Positions 7,346-15,718 of a stretch of DNA of 64,000 nucleotides are shown piece by piece (the stretch's first letter is position 1; every line of letters begins with the position of its first letter). The stretch comes from Streptomyces griseocarneus. GTDB lineage: Bacteria > Actinomycetota > Actinomycetes > Streptomycetales > Streptomycetaceae. Below the pieces are notes generated by a model, which was not told where the DNA came from, did not search any database, and saw only the letters and a list, made by a program, of their open reading frames with translations. The position numbers were made by a program, and so were the translations under genes. The stretch is taken from the NCBI RefSeq assembly GCF_014655595.1, contig NZ_BNBL01000001.1:350310-414309 (forward strand). Direction: 5' to 3'.

Positions 7346-9025
7346 TCAGCTCATGCGCAGGGCCAGGAAGAAGTCCAGCTTGTCCTCCAGGCGCGACAGG
7401 TCGCGGCCCGTCAGCTGCTCGATGCGCCCCACCCGGTACCGCAGCGTGTTGACGTGCAGGTGCAGCCGCGTGGCGCAGCGCGTCCAGGAGCCGTCGCAGT
7501 CCAGGAACGCCTCCAGCGTCGGGATGAGCTCGGCGCGGTGGCGGCGGTCGTAGTCCCGCAGCGGGTCCAGCAGCCGGGCGGTGAAGGCGCGGCGGACGTC
7601 GTCCGGCACGAAGGGCAGCAGCAGGACGTGGGAGGCCAGCTCCTGGTGGCCGGCGGCGCACACCCGGCCCGGCCGGGCGGCGGCGACGCGGCGGGCGTGC
7701 CGGGCCTCCTCCAGGGCGCCGCGCAGCCCCTCCGCCGAGTGGACCGAGGCGCTGACGCCGAAGGTCAGCCGCCCGTCGTCGGCCAGGCCCGCGGTGAGCG
7801 GCTCGCGCACGGCCGCCAGCAGGGCGTCGGCGTGCAGGCCCGCCGGCACCGATTCCTCGGTCCCGGTCAGCTCGGCCGGCAGCGGCACCAGCGCGACGGC
7901 CTCGTCGCCGGTGTGGGCGACGGCGATGCGGTCGGAGGGCTCCGGACCGGACGCCTCCGGGTCGACCAGCACCTCCTCCAGCAGCGCCTGGGCCACCGGG
8001 CCGCCGGGGATGTCGCCGTCCTCCCACTCCACCCGGGCCACCACGACCTGCCAGTGAGGGGCCGTGCCCAGGCCCGGCAGCAGCACCGGGGCCGCCACCC
8101 GCAGCCGCGCCGCGATCTCGGCGGGCGCGGCGCCCGCCTGGACCAGCTCCAGGACCTCCTGGGCCAGCCGGCGCCGCACCGTGCGGGCGGCGTCGCGCCG
8201 GTCGCGCTCGACGGCGATCAGCTGGGTGACGCCGTGCAGCAGGTCGAGCCGCTCCTCCGGCCACTCGCCGGCGTCCGCCTCGACGGCCAGCAGCCAGTCG
8301 GAGAGCACCGTCTCGCGCACGTCCCGCGCGGAGGCGGCGCGGCCGCTGCTGCGGATGGGGAAGAGGGAGTACGTGCTGCCCGCCAGGCTCACCCGGTGCG
8401 GGCCGCGCCGGCCGCCGCGGGAGGCGGCCAGGTGCTCGCCGGCGAGCGCGGCACCGACGGCGGCGGGCAGGTCGGGGCCCGCCCCGGCCAGGGACGAGCC
8501 GGCGATCTGCCGGCCGGTGGGGGACAGCACCCAGGCGCGCAGGTCCAGGTCGGAGCCCAGCAGGTCCAGGACGACCTCGGGGCCGCCGCCCGCCGGGCCG
8601 CCCGTCATCAGCCGGCGGTGCCGGTCGACCACGGCGGCCAGGTCCCCGGCGCGCTCGCTGGAGACCTGCCGCACGACGTGCTCGGTGATGGACGCGAAGG
8701 AGACCGTCTCGTGCACCGAGAACAGCGGCAGCCGGTGCCGGGCGCAGGCCTCGATCAGGTCGTCGGGGGTGGAGGCGATCTCCGCCTCGCCCGCGGCCAG
8801 CCCGGCCACGCCGGCCGCCGTGAGGATGCGCACGAACCGCTCGGAGTCGGCCGGCTCCCGCCGCCAGGCGAGGCCGGTCAGGACCAGCTCCCCGCCGGAG
8901 AGGTAGCGGCTGGGGTCGCGCAGGTCGGTGGTCATCACGCCGCGCACCGTACGGTCCAGCTCGTCCTCGCCGCCGAGCAGCCGAAGGCCCAGCGCATCGG
9001 TCTCCAGCAGTGCGCGCAGCCGCAT
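7346..9025 (-). CDS. pucR: PucR-family transcriptional regulator of purine catabolism
   Basis: 559 residues from the ATG at 9025; a longer frame to 9343 overlaps the divergent promoter region. Residues 1-120 are the PucR sensor domain (MRLRALLETDALGLRLLGGE, then DLRDPSRYLSGGELVLTGLAW). A GGDEF-like middle follows, and the last 60 residues are the PucR-type HTH (FLDCDGSWTRCATRLHLHVN, TLRYRVGRIEQLTGRDL). PucR of Bacillus controls xanthine and urate catabolism. Here the gene diverges from the xanthine dehydrogenase operon at 9237, with a hairpin-like inverted repeat between them, so control of those genes is the natural expectation. Confidence 0.9.
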   Translation of the reverse strand: MRLRALLETDALGLRLLGGEDELDRTVRGVMTTDLRDPSRYLSGGELVLTGLAWRREPADSERFVRILTAAGVAGLAAGEAEIASTPDDLIEACARHRLPLFSVHETVSFASITEHVVRQVSSERAGDLAAVVDRHRRLMTGGPAGGGPEVVLDLLGSDLDLRAWVLSPTGRQIAGSSLAGAGPDLPAAVGAALAGEHLAASRGGRRGPHRVSLAGSTYSLFPIRSSGRAASARDVRETVLSDWLLAVEADAGEWPEERLDLLHGVTQLIAVERDRRDAARTVRRRLAQEVLELVQAGAAPAEIAARLRVAAPVLLPGLGTAPHWQVVVARVEWEDGDIPGGPVAQALLEEVLVDPEASGPEPSDRIAVAHTGDEAVALVPLPAELTGTEESVPAGLHADALLAAVREPLTAGLADDGRLTFGVSASVHSAEGLRGALEEARHARRVAAARPGRVCAAGHQELASHVLLLPFVPDDVRRAFTARLLDPLRDYDRRHRAELIPTLEAFLDCDGSWTRCATRLHLHVNTLRYRVGRIEQLTGRDLSRLEDKLDFFLALRMS

Positions 9026-9083
9026 CGTGGGTCGCCGCCGATCTGTCTTCTTGTCACCAGTGGAATGCAGTGAGGTTTCTGAA

Positions 9084-9115
9084 CCCCGTCTTTCGTTCGA
9101 ATCTACAAGACGGGG
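9084..9115. promoter_or_regulatory. Inverted repeat in the pucR-xanthine dehydrogenase divergent region
   Basis: CCCCGTCTT (9084-9092) and AAGACGGGG (9107-9115) are perfect 9-base inverted repeats 14 bases apart. They lie 59 bases from the pucR start and about 120 from the xanthine dehydrogenase start. This is a candidate PucR operator or a leader hairpin; there is no T-tract, so a terminator is unlikely. The remainder of 9026-9236 shows no confident promoter. Confidence 0.4.
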
Positions 9116-9236
9116 GCCCTGGCCAGCCAACCGCTTCATGTTTTCGGTGACTGCACCGGCCGGGTGAGGCCTCGCTGTACTGGCCGTGCGCCGCGTGAAC
9201 AGGACATGAAACCCCCCTCTCGAGAAGAGACCCTCC

Positions 9237-10127
9237 ATGGACTTCCTGCGCCCCGCCGACTGGGAGGAAGCGCTGGCCGCCAAGGCCGCGCACCCCTCGG
9301 CAGTGCCCATCGCGGGCGGCACGGACGTGATGGTCGAGATCAACTTCGATCACCGCCGGCCGGAGTACCTCCTCGACCTGAACCGCGTCGGCGAACTGCA
9401 CGAATGGCAGACCGACGGCCCCGACGTCCGCCTCGGCGCCGCCGTCCCCTACACCCGCATCCTGGACCACCTGCGGCCCGAGCTGCCCGGCCTCGCGCTC
9501 GCCGCGCACACCGTCGGCTCCCCGCAGATCCGCAACCGCGGCAGCGTCGGCGGCAACCTGGGCGCCGCCTCCCCGGCCGGGGACAGCCACCCCGCGCTGC
9601 TGGCCGCCGGCGCCGACGTCGAGGTGCAGTCCGTGCGCGGCACCCGGCTGATCCCCGTCGAGGAGTTCTACACCGGGGTCAAGCGCAACGCCCTCGCGCC
9701 GGACGAGCTGATCAGGGCCGTGCGCATCCGCAGGGCCACCGGCCCGCAGCAGTTCTCCAAGGTCGGCACCCGCAACGCCATGGTCATCGCCGTGTGCGCC
9801 TTCGGCATCGCCCTGCACCCGGAGAACCGCACGGTGCGCACCGGCATCGGCTCGGCCGCGCCCACGCCCGTGCGCGCCCGCGTCGCCGAGGAGTTCCTGG
9901 CCGCGGCGCTGGAGGAGGGCGGGCTGTGGGAGTCCGGGGCGGCCGTACCGCCGTCGGTGGCGGCCCACTTCGCCGAGCTCGCCGCCGGCGCCTGCAACCC
10001 CATCGACGACGTGCGCGGCAGCGCCGCCTACCGCAGACGCGCCGTCGCCGTCATGGCCCGCCGCACGCTGGGCTGGGTCTGGGACGCATACCGCCACGAC
10101 CAGGGGAGGGGAGCCCGGTGCGCGTGA
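9237..10127 (+). CDS. Xanthine dehydrogenase family, FAD-binding subunit
   Basis: 296 residues from the ATG at 9237. Both FAD-binding segments of the CoxM/XdhB family are present: PIAGGTDVMVEINFDHRRPE near residue 22 and VGSPQIRNRGSVGGNLGAAS near 93. It passes electrons from the 2Fe-2S subunit to the final acceptor. It is the first gene of a tightly packed operon: the 2Fe-2S subunit starts within its last 10 bases and the molybdenum subunit follows that by 3 bases. PucR upstream, and the NCS2 permease and XdhC downstream, make xanthine/hypoxanthine the probable substrate. Confidence 0.88.
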   Translation: MDFLRPADWEEALAAKAAHPSAVPIAGGTDVMVEINFDHRRPEYLLDLNRVGELHEWQTDGPDVRLGAAVPYTRILDHLRPELPGLALAAHTVGSPQIRNRGSVGGNLGAASPAGDSHPALLAAGADVEVQSVRGTRLIPVEEFYTGVKRNALAPDELIRAVRIRRATGPQQFSKVGTRNAMVIAVCAFGIALHPENRTVRTGIGSAAPTPVRARVAEEFLAAALEEGGLWESGAAVPPSVAAHFAELAAGACNPIDDVRGSAAYRRRAVAVMARRTLGWVWDAYRHDQGRGARCA

Positions 10128-10606
10128 ACTTCACCGTCAACGGCCGTCCGCAGGAGGCCGACGACGTCTGGGAGGGCGAGAGCCTGCTGTACGTGCTGCG
10201 CGAGCGGCTGGGCCTGCCCGGCTCCAAGAACGCCTGCGAGCAGGGCGAATGCGGCTCCTGTACGGTCCGCCTCGACGGCGTGCCGGTGTGCGCCTGCCTG
10301 GTGGCGGCGGGCCAGGCCGAGGGCCGCGAGGTGGTCACCGTCGAGGGCCTGGCCGGCCGCTCGGGGGCGGCGGAGGGGGAACTCTCCGTCGTCCAGCGGG
10401 CGTTCGTCGACGCCGGTGCCGTCCAGTGCGGCTTCTGCACGCCCGGCCTGCTCGTCGCCGCCGACGACCTGCTCGAGCGCGTGCCCCAGCCCTCCGACGC
10501 CGACATCCGCGAGGCCCTCTCGGGCAACCTGTGCCGCTGCACCGGCTACGAGAAGATCCTCGACGCCGTGCGGCTGGCCGCCGCCCGTACCGGAGAGGCG
10601 GGCTGA
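10118..10606 (+). CDS. Xanthine dehydrogenase family, (2Fe-2S) subunit
   Basis: 162 residues from the GTG at 10118, chosen because AGGGGAGGGGAG lies just upstream; it overlaps the FAD gene by 10 bases. The first cluster is bound by CEQGECGSC (about residues 39-47) plus a Cys near 60. The second, all-alpha domain has CGFCTPG (about 104-110) and LCRCTGY (about 137-143), the standard two-cluster pattern of the molybdenum hydroxylases. It links the molybdopterin subunit to FAD. Confidence 0.9.
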   Translation: MRVNFTVNGRPQEADDVWEGESLLYVLRERLGLPGSKNACEQGECGSCTVRLDGVPVCACLVAAGQAEGREVVTVEGLAGRSGAAEGELSVVQRAFVDAGAVQCGFCTPGLLVAADDLLERVPQPSDADIREALSGNLCRCTGYEKILDAVRLAAARTGEAG

Positions 10607-10609
10607 ACC

Positions 10610-12988
10610 GTGCGCGACACCACTCCCGCCGTACCGGCCCAGGCCCGCCGCACCACCGGCGGCATCGGCGAGTCCACCCTCCGCCCCGACGGCATCCCGA
10701 AGGTCACCGGCGAGTTCGCCTACGCCTCCGACCTGTGGCACGAGGACATGCTGTGGGGCTTCACCCTCCGCAGCCCGCACGCCCACGCCCGCATCCGCTC
10801 GGTCGACGTCTCCGGCGCCCTCGCCACGCCCGGCGTGCACGCCGTGATGACGCACGACGACCTGCCCGCCGCCACCCGCTACGGGCTGGAGATCCAGGAC
10901 ACCCCCGTCCTCGCCGACGGCGTGGTGCGCCACCACGGCGAACCCGTCGCCCTCGTCGCCGCCGACCACCCCGAGACCGCCCGCCGCGCCGCCGCGAGGA
11001 TCGTCGTCGACTACGAACAACTGCCCGTCGTCACCGACGAGAAGACCGCCACCGCCCCCGGCGCCCCCGTCCTCCACCCCGGCCGCACCGACGACCACGC
11101 GCCCCACGTCGCGCACCCCAACATCGTCCACCGCCAGCCCGTCGTCCGCGGCGACGTGGCCGCCGCGAAGGCCCGGGCCGACGTCGTCGTCACCGGCGAG
11201 TACGAGATGGGCATGCAGGACCAGGCGTTCCTCGGCCCCGAGTCGGGCCTCGCCGTGCCCGCAGAGGACGGCGGCGTCGACCTCTTCATCGCCACCCAGT
11301 GGCTGCACGCCGACCTGCGCCAGATCGCCCCCGTCCTCGGCCTGCCCGAGGACAAGGTCCGCATGACCCTCTCCGGCGTCGGCGGCGCCTTCGGCGGCCG
11401 CGAGGACCTGTCGATGCAGGCCCACGCCTGCCTGCTGGCGCTGCGCACCGGCCGGCCCGTGAAGATCGTCTACAACCGCTTCGAGTCCTTCTTCGGCCAC
11501 GTCCACCGCCACCCCGCGAAGCTGGCCTACGAGCACGGGGCCACCCGCGACGGCCGCCTGCTCTACATGACGTGCCGCATCGTGCTCGACGGCGGCGCGT
11601 ACGCCTCCTCCTCCCCGGCGGTCGTCGGCAATGCCGCCTCCCTCTCCGCCGGCCCGTACGAGATCCCCAGCGTGGACATCGAGGCCCTCGCCCTCTACAC
11701 CAACAACCCGCCCTGCGGCGCCATGCGCGGCTTCGGCGCGGTCCAGGCCTGCTTCGCCTACGAGGCCCAGATGGACCGGCTCGCGGCCGCGCTGGAGATG
11801 GACCCGGTCGAGTTCCGCCGCCGCAACGCCATGTCGCAGGGGTCGGTGATGCCCACCGGGCAGGTCGTGGACGCCCCCGCGCCCGTCGCCGAACTCCTGC
11901 GCCGCGTCAAGGCGATGCCCCTGCCGCCGGAGCGCCAGTGGGAGAGCGCCGGCGGCGCCCCGGACGTACGGGCGCTGCCGGGCGGCCTGTCCAACACCAC
12001 CCACGGCGAGGGCGTCGTGCGCGGCATCGGCTACGCGGTCGGCATCAAGAACGTGGGCTTCTCCGAGGGCTTCGACGACTACTCCACCGCCCGGGTGCGG
12101 CTGGAGGCCGCCGGCAGCGAGGTCGTGGCCACCGTGCACACCGCGATGGCCGAGGTGGGCCAGGGCGGCGTCACCGTCCACACCCAGATAGCCCGCACCG
12201 AGCTCGGCGTCGCCCGGGTGGTCCTCCACCCCGCCGACACCCGCGTCGGCTCCGCAGGCTCCACGTCCGCGTCCCGGCAGACCTACGTCACCGGCGGCGC
12301 GGTCCGCCGCGCGTGCGAGAAGGCGCGGGAGGAGGTCTTCGAGCGGGGCCGGGCGCGGTTCGGCACGTACCACCCGGCCTGGGCGACGGCCGAGCTCCTG
12401 CTGGAGGGCGGCAAGGTGGTCACCGACGGCGGCGAGGTCCTCGCCGACCTCGCCGACGTGCTCGGGGACGAGGCCGTCGAGGCCGAGGTGGAATGGCGGC
12501 ACCGCCCCACCGAGCCCTTCGACCCGCACACCGGCCAGGGCTTCGGCCACGTGCAGTACTCCTTCGCCGCGCACCGCGCCGTCGTCGAGGTCGACACCGA
12601 GCTCGGCCTGGTCAAGGTCGTCGAGCTGGCCTGCGCCCAGGACGTCGGCAAGGCGCTGAACCCGCTGTCCGTCGCCGGGCAGATCCAGGGCGGCACCACC
12701 CAGGGCCTGGGCCTGGCGGTCATGGAGGAGATCGTCGTGGACCCGGTGACCGCCAAGGTCCGCAACCCCTCGTTCACCGACTACCTGATCCCCACCATCC
12801 TCGACACCCCCGCCATCCCCGTCGACATCCTCGAACTCGCCGACACCCACGCCCCCTACGGGCTGCGCGGGGTCGGCGAGGCCCCCACGCTCTCCTCGAC
12901 GCCCGCCGTCGTGGCGGCCGTCCGCCAGGCCACGGGCCTGGCCCTGACGCGGGTGCCGGTGCGGCCGGAACACCTCACGGGCACCTGA
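10610..12988 (+). CDS. Xanthine dehydrogenase family, molybdopterin-binding subunit
   Basis: 792 residues from the GTG at 10610, 3 bases after the 2Fe-2S subunit. It has the N-terminal a/b hammerhead (GIPKVTGEFAYASDLWHEDM) and the molybdopterin domains with GVGGAFGGRE near residue 256, AMRGFGAVQ near 370 and LRGVGEAPT near 752; the Glu of GVGEAP is the catalytic base in this family. It hydroxylates a purine carbon using water. Context (PucR, NCS2 permease, XdhC) fits hypoxanthine and xanthine to urate, whose breakdown genes lie about 40 kb downstream. Confidence 0.9.
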   Translation: MRDTTPAVPAQARRTTGGIGESTLRPDGIPKVTGEFAYASDLWHEDMLWGFTLRSPHAHARIRSVDVSGALATPGVHAVMTHDDLPAATRYGLEIQDTPVLADGVVRHHGEPVALVAADHPETARRAAARIVVDYEQLPVVTDEKTATAPGAPVLHPGRTDDHAPHVAHPNIVHRQPVVRGDVAAAKARADVVVTGEYEMGMQDQAFLGPESGLAVPAEDGGVDLFIATQWLHADLRQIAPVLGLPEDKVRMTLSGVGGAFGGREDLSMQAHACLLALRTGRPVKIVYNRFESFFGHVHRHPAKLAYEHGATRDGRLLYMTCRIVLDGGAYASSSPAVVGNAASLSAGPYEIPSVDIEALALYTNNPPCGAMRGFGAVQACFAYEAQMDRLAAALEMDPVEFRRRNAMSQGSVMPTGQVVDAPAPVAELLRRVKAMPLPPERQWESAGGAPDVRALPGGLSNTTHGEGVVRGIGYAVGIKNVGFSEGFDDYSTARVRLEAAGSEVVATVHTAMAEVGQGGVTVHTQIARTELGVARVVLHPADTRVGSAGSTSASRQTYVTGGAVRRACEKAREEVFERGRARFGTYHPAWATAELLLEGGKVVTDGGEVLADLADVLGDEAVEAEVEWRHRPTEPFDPHTGQGFGHVQYSFAAHRAVVEVDTELGLVKVVELACAQDVGKALNPLSVAGQIQGGTTQGLGLAVMEEIVVDPVTAKVRNPSFTDYLIPTILDTPAIPVDILELADTHAPYGLRGVGEAPTLSSTPAVVAAVRQATGLALTRVPVRPEHLTGT

Positions 12989-13067
12989 CCCCCACAGCGT
13001 CACCTCCGTTTCGTCTCGGGCCGTCCCCCGGGTCGTGCAGCCCCCACCGGACCCTGGAGCAGGCACC

Positions 13068-14519
13068 ATGACCCATGCACCCGTGAGCCACCGGACGGCA
13101 CCGGACCCGGGTTCGCCCCCGCCCGCCAGGCAGTCCTGGCCGGACCGGTACTTCCACCTCACCGACCGGGGGTCGACCGTCGCCCGCGAGGTGCGCGGCG
13201 GCATCACGACCTTCATGGCCATGAGCTACATCCTGCTGCTCAACCCCCTGATCCTGTCCGGCCCGGACGCGGCCGGGCACACGCTCGGCCGGGCCGCCCT
13301 GATCACCGCCACCGCCTTCGCGGCGGCGCTCTCCACGCTGCTGATGGGCCTGATCGGCCGGGTGCCGCTCGCGCTCGCGGCGGGGCTCGGGGTCTCCGGT
13401 GTGATCTCCACCCAGGTCGTCACCCAGCTGACCTGGCCGCAGGCGATGGGCCTGTGCGTCCTGTACGGCGTCGTCATCATGCTGCTGGTCCTCACCGGGC
13501 TGCGCGAGCGCGTCATGAACGCCATCCCGCAGGCGCTCAAGCACGCCATCACCATGGGCATCGGCATGTTCATCGCCCTGATCGGGCTGGTGAAGGCGGG
13601 CTTCGTGCACGCCGCGACGTCCGGCGGCCCGGTCACCCTGGGGCCGGCCGGCGAACTGGCGGGCTGGCCGGTGCTGCTGTTCTGCGTCACCCTGCTGCTG
13701 ATCTTCATGCTGCAGGCGCGCGAGGTCCCCGGCGCGATCCTCATCGGCATCGTGGCCGGCACGATCCTCGCCGTCATCGTCGACGCGGTGGCCGACCCCG
13801 GCCCGAAGACCTGGCAGAACGGCCGGCCCGCGCTCGAGTCAGGCGCGGTGTCCATGCCGGACTTCTCCCTCTTCGGCCAGGTTCAGTTCGGCGGCTGGGG
13901 CGCGGTCGGCGGGGTTACCGTCGCGATGATCGTCTTCACTCTGGTCCTGGCCGGCTTCTTCGACGCCATGGCCACGATCATCGGCGTGGGCACCGAGGCG
14001 GGCCTGGCCGACGAGCGGGGCCGGATGCCGGGCCTGAGCCGGGCGCTGCTCGTCGACGGCGCCGGCGGCGCGATCGGCGGGGCGGCGGGCGCCTCGGGCC
14101 AGACCGTCTTCGTGGAGTCGGCGACCGGGGTGGGCGAGGGCGCGCGGACCGGCCTGGCGTCCGTCGTCACCGGCCTGCTCTTCACCGCCTGCCTGTTCTT
14201 CACCCCGCTCACCCGGATCGTGCCCGGCGAGATCGCGGCGGCGGCACTGGTGGTCATCGGCGCCATGATGGCCGGCCAGGCCCGGCACATCGACTGGACG
14301 GACCGGGCGGTGTCCGTCCCGGTCTTCCTGACCGTGGTGCTGATGCCGTTCACCTACTCCATCACGGCCGGCGTCGGCGGCGGCGTGATCGCCTACACGG
14401 TCATCAAGGCCGGCCAGGGCCGGTGGCGGGAGCCCGGCGCCTTCCTGTGGGCCCTGACCGTCGTCTTCGCCGGCTACTTCGCCCTGCACCCCATCGAGCA
14501 CTGGCTCGGCGTGAAGTGA
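13068..14519 (+). CDS. NCS2-family (AzgA-like) purine permease
   Basis: 483 residues from the ATG at 13068, with GGAGCAGG upstream. About 12 hydrophobic segments. The N-terminal REVRGGITTFMAMSYILLLN, followed by NPLIL, is the hallmark of the AzgA branch of NCS2 transporters, which take up hypoxanthine, adenine and guanine with protons. GVGTEAGLADERGRMPGLSR and GASGQTVFVESATGVGEGAR are the conserved substrate-site helices. It sits 80 bp after the xanthine dehydrogenase genes and 36 bp before xdhC, probably in the same transcript. Confidence 0.88.
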   Translation: MTHAPVSHRTAPDPGSPPPARQSWPDRYFHLTDRGSTVAREVRGGITTFMAMSYILLLNPLILSGPDAAGHTLGRAALITATAFAAALSTLLMGLIGRVPLALAAGLGVSGVISTQVVTQLTWPQAMGLCVLYGVVIMLLVLTGLRERVMNAIPQALKHAITMGIGMFIALIGLVKAGFVHAATSGGPVTLGPAGELAGWPVLLFCVTLLLIFMLQAREVPGAILIGIVAGTILAVIVDAVADPGPKTWQNGRPALESGAVSMPDFSLFGQVQFGGWGAVGGVTVAMIVFTLVLAGFFDAMATIIGVGTEAGLADERGRMPGLSRALLVDGAGGAIGGAAGASGQTVFVESATGVGEGARTGLASVVTGLLFTACLFFTPLTRIVPGEIAAAALVVIGAMMAGQARHIDWTDRAVSVPVFLTVVLMPFTYSITAGVGGGVIAYTVIKAGQGRWREPGAFLWALTVVFAGYFALHPIEHWLGVK

Positions 14520-14555
14520 CGTGACGCAAAGAGGGACGCAAAGGAGAGCGACGCT

Positions 14556-15677
14556 GTGCTGGACATCGCCGAGGAACTGCACCGCTGGTGCGAGGAGGGG
14601 CGCGACGTCGCCGTCGCCACGGTCGTGGCCGTGCGGGGCAGCGCGCCCCGGCAGCCCGGCGCCGCCCTCGCCGTCGACGCCGGCGGCACGGCGGCCGGCT
14701 CCGTCTCCGGCGGCTGCGTGGAGGGCGCGGTCTACGAACTGTGCCGCGAGGCGCTGCGCACCCGGCGGCCGGTGCTGGAGCGGTTCGGCTACTCGGACAG
14801 GGACGCGTTCGCGGCCGGCCTGACGTGCGGGGGCGAGATCGACGTCCTCGTGGCGCCGCTGGACGCCGTACCGGCCGCGGCGCTGCGGGCGGCGGCGCAC
14901 GGCGAGACGGTGGCGCTGGCCCGCGTGACGCAGGGCCCGCCCGGCACGCTGGGGCGCGCCCTGCTCGTGCGCCCCGACGGCACCGCGCACGGCACCCTGG
15001 GCGGGGAGGCCGCCCTGGACCGCGCCGCGGCCGCCGAGGCCCGCGCCCTGCTGCGCGCGGGCCGCACGGGCACGGTCGGCCTCGCCGGGACGGGGCTGCG
15101 GCTGCTGGTCGAGTGCAGCGTGCCGCCGCCCCGCATGCTCGTCTTCGGTGCGATCGACTTCGCGGCGGCGCTGGTCCGGGCGGGGAAGTTCCTCGGCTAC
15201 CGCGTCACCGTCTGCGACGCCCGCCCGGTCTTCGCGACCGCCGCCCGCTTCCCGGAGGCCGACGAGGTCGTCGTGGACTGGCCGCACCGCTACCTCGACG
15301 GCCAGGACCTCGACGCCCGCACGGCGGTCTGCGTCCTCACCCACGACGTGAAGTTCGACGTGCCGCTGCTGGAACGGGCGCTGCGGCTCCCCGTCGGCTA
15401 CGTGGGCGCCATGGGCTCGCGCCGTACGCACGAGGAGCGGCTGGAGCGGCTGCGCGAGGCGGGCCTGGGCGAGGCGGAACTGGCGAGGCTGCGCTCGCCG
15501 ATCGGGCTCGACCTGGGGGCCCGTACGCCCGAGGAGACGGCCCTGTCGATCGCCGCCGAGATCGTCGCGGTCCGGCGCGGCGGCCCGGGCGGCCCGCTCA
15601 CCGGCGGGCGGACGCCGCTGCACCACGACGAGCGGCCCGCCGGGGCCCGGGGGACGGCCGTGGGGTGCGCTGTGTAA
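14556..15677 (+). CDS. xdhC: XdhC-family molybdenum cofactor insertion chaperone
   Basis: 373 residues from the GTG at 14556, with AAGGAGAG 7 bases upstream. The N-terminal XdhC/CoxI domain is clear (ATVVAVRGSAPRQPGAALAV, SGGCVEGAV near residue 50). The C-terminal Rossmann half (PRMLVFGAIDFAAALVRAGK, GYVGAMGSRRTHEER) is typical of proteins that bind and sulfurate molybdenum cofactor for xanthine dehydrogenase. It ends the xanthine operon. A MobA-like nucleotidyltransferase at 61908 may serve the same enzyme. Confidence 0.88.
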   Translation: MLDIAEELHRWCEEGRDVAVATVVAVRGSAPRQPGAALAVDAGGTAAGSVSGGCVEGAVYELCREALRTRRPVLERFGYSDRDAFAAGLTCGGEIDVLVAPLDAVPAAALRAAAHGETVALARVTQGPPGTLGRALLVRPDGTAHGTLGGEAALDRAAAAEARALLRAGRTGTVGLAGTGLRLLVECSVPPPRMLVFGAIDFAAALVRAGKFLGYRVTVCDARPVFATAARFPEADEVVVDWPHRYLDGQDLDARTAVCVLTHDVKFDVPLLERALRLPVGYVGAMGSRRTHEERLERLREAGLGEAELARLRSPIGLDLGARTPEETALSIAAEIVAVRRGGPGGPLTGGRTPLHHDERPAGARGTAVGCAV

Positions 15678-15718
15678 ATATTCGTCGCACTCTTGTTCCC
15701 CTAGTTCAGAGAGTCACC

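Noticed and set aside
9026..9343. N-terminal extension of PucR to 9343
   Set aside because: It would cover the start of the divergent FAD-subunit gene and the intergenic inverted repeat, and PucR proteins begin near the MRLRALLETD segment at 9025.
10028..13222. A 1,064-codon open frame on the minus strand across the xanthine dehydrogenase genes
   Set aside because: It is antisense to three well-supported genes, Gly/Val/Ala-rich with no known domain, and an effect of GC-rich codon positions; the same applies to the other long antisense frames.
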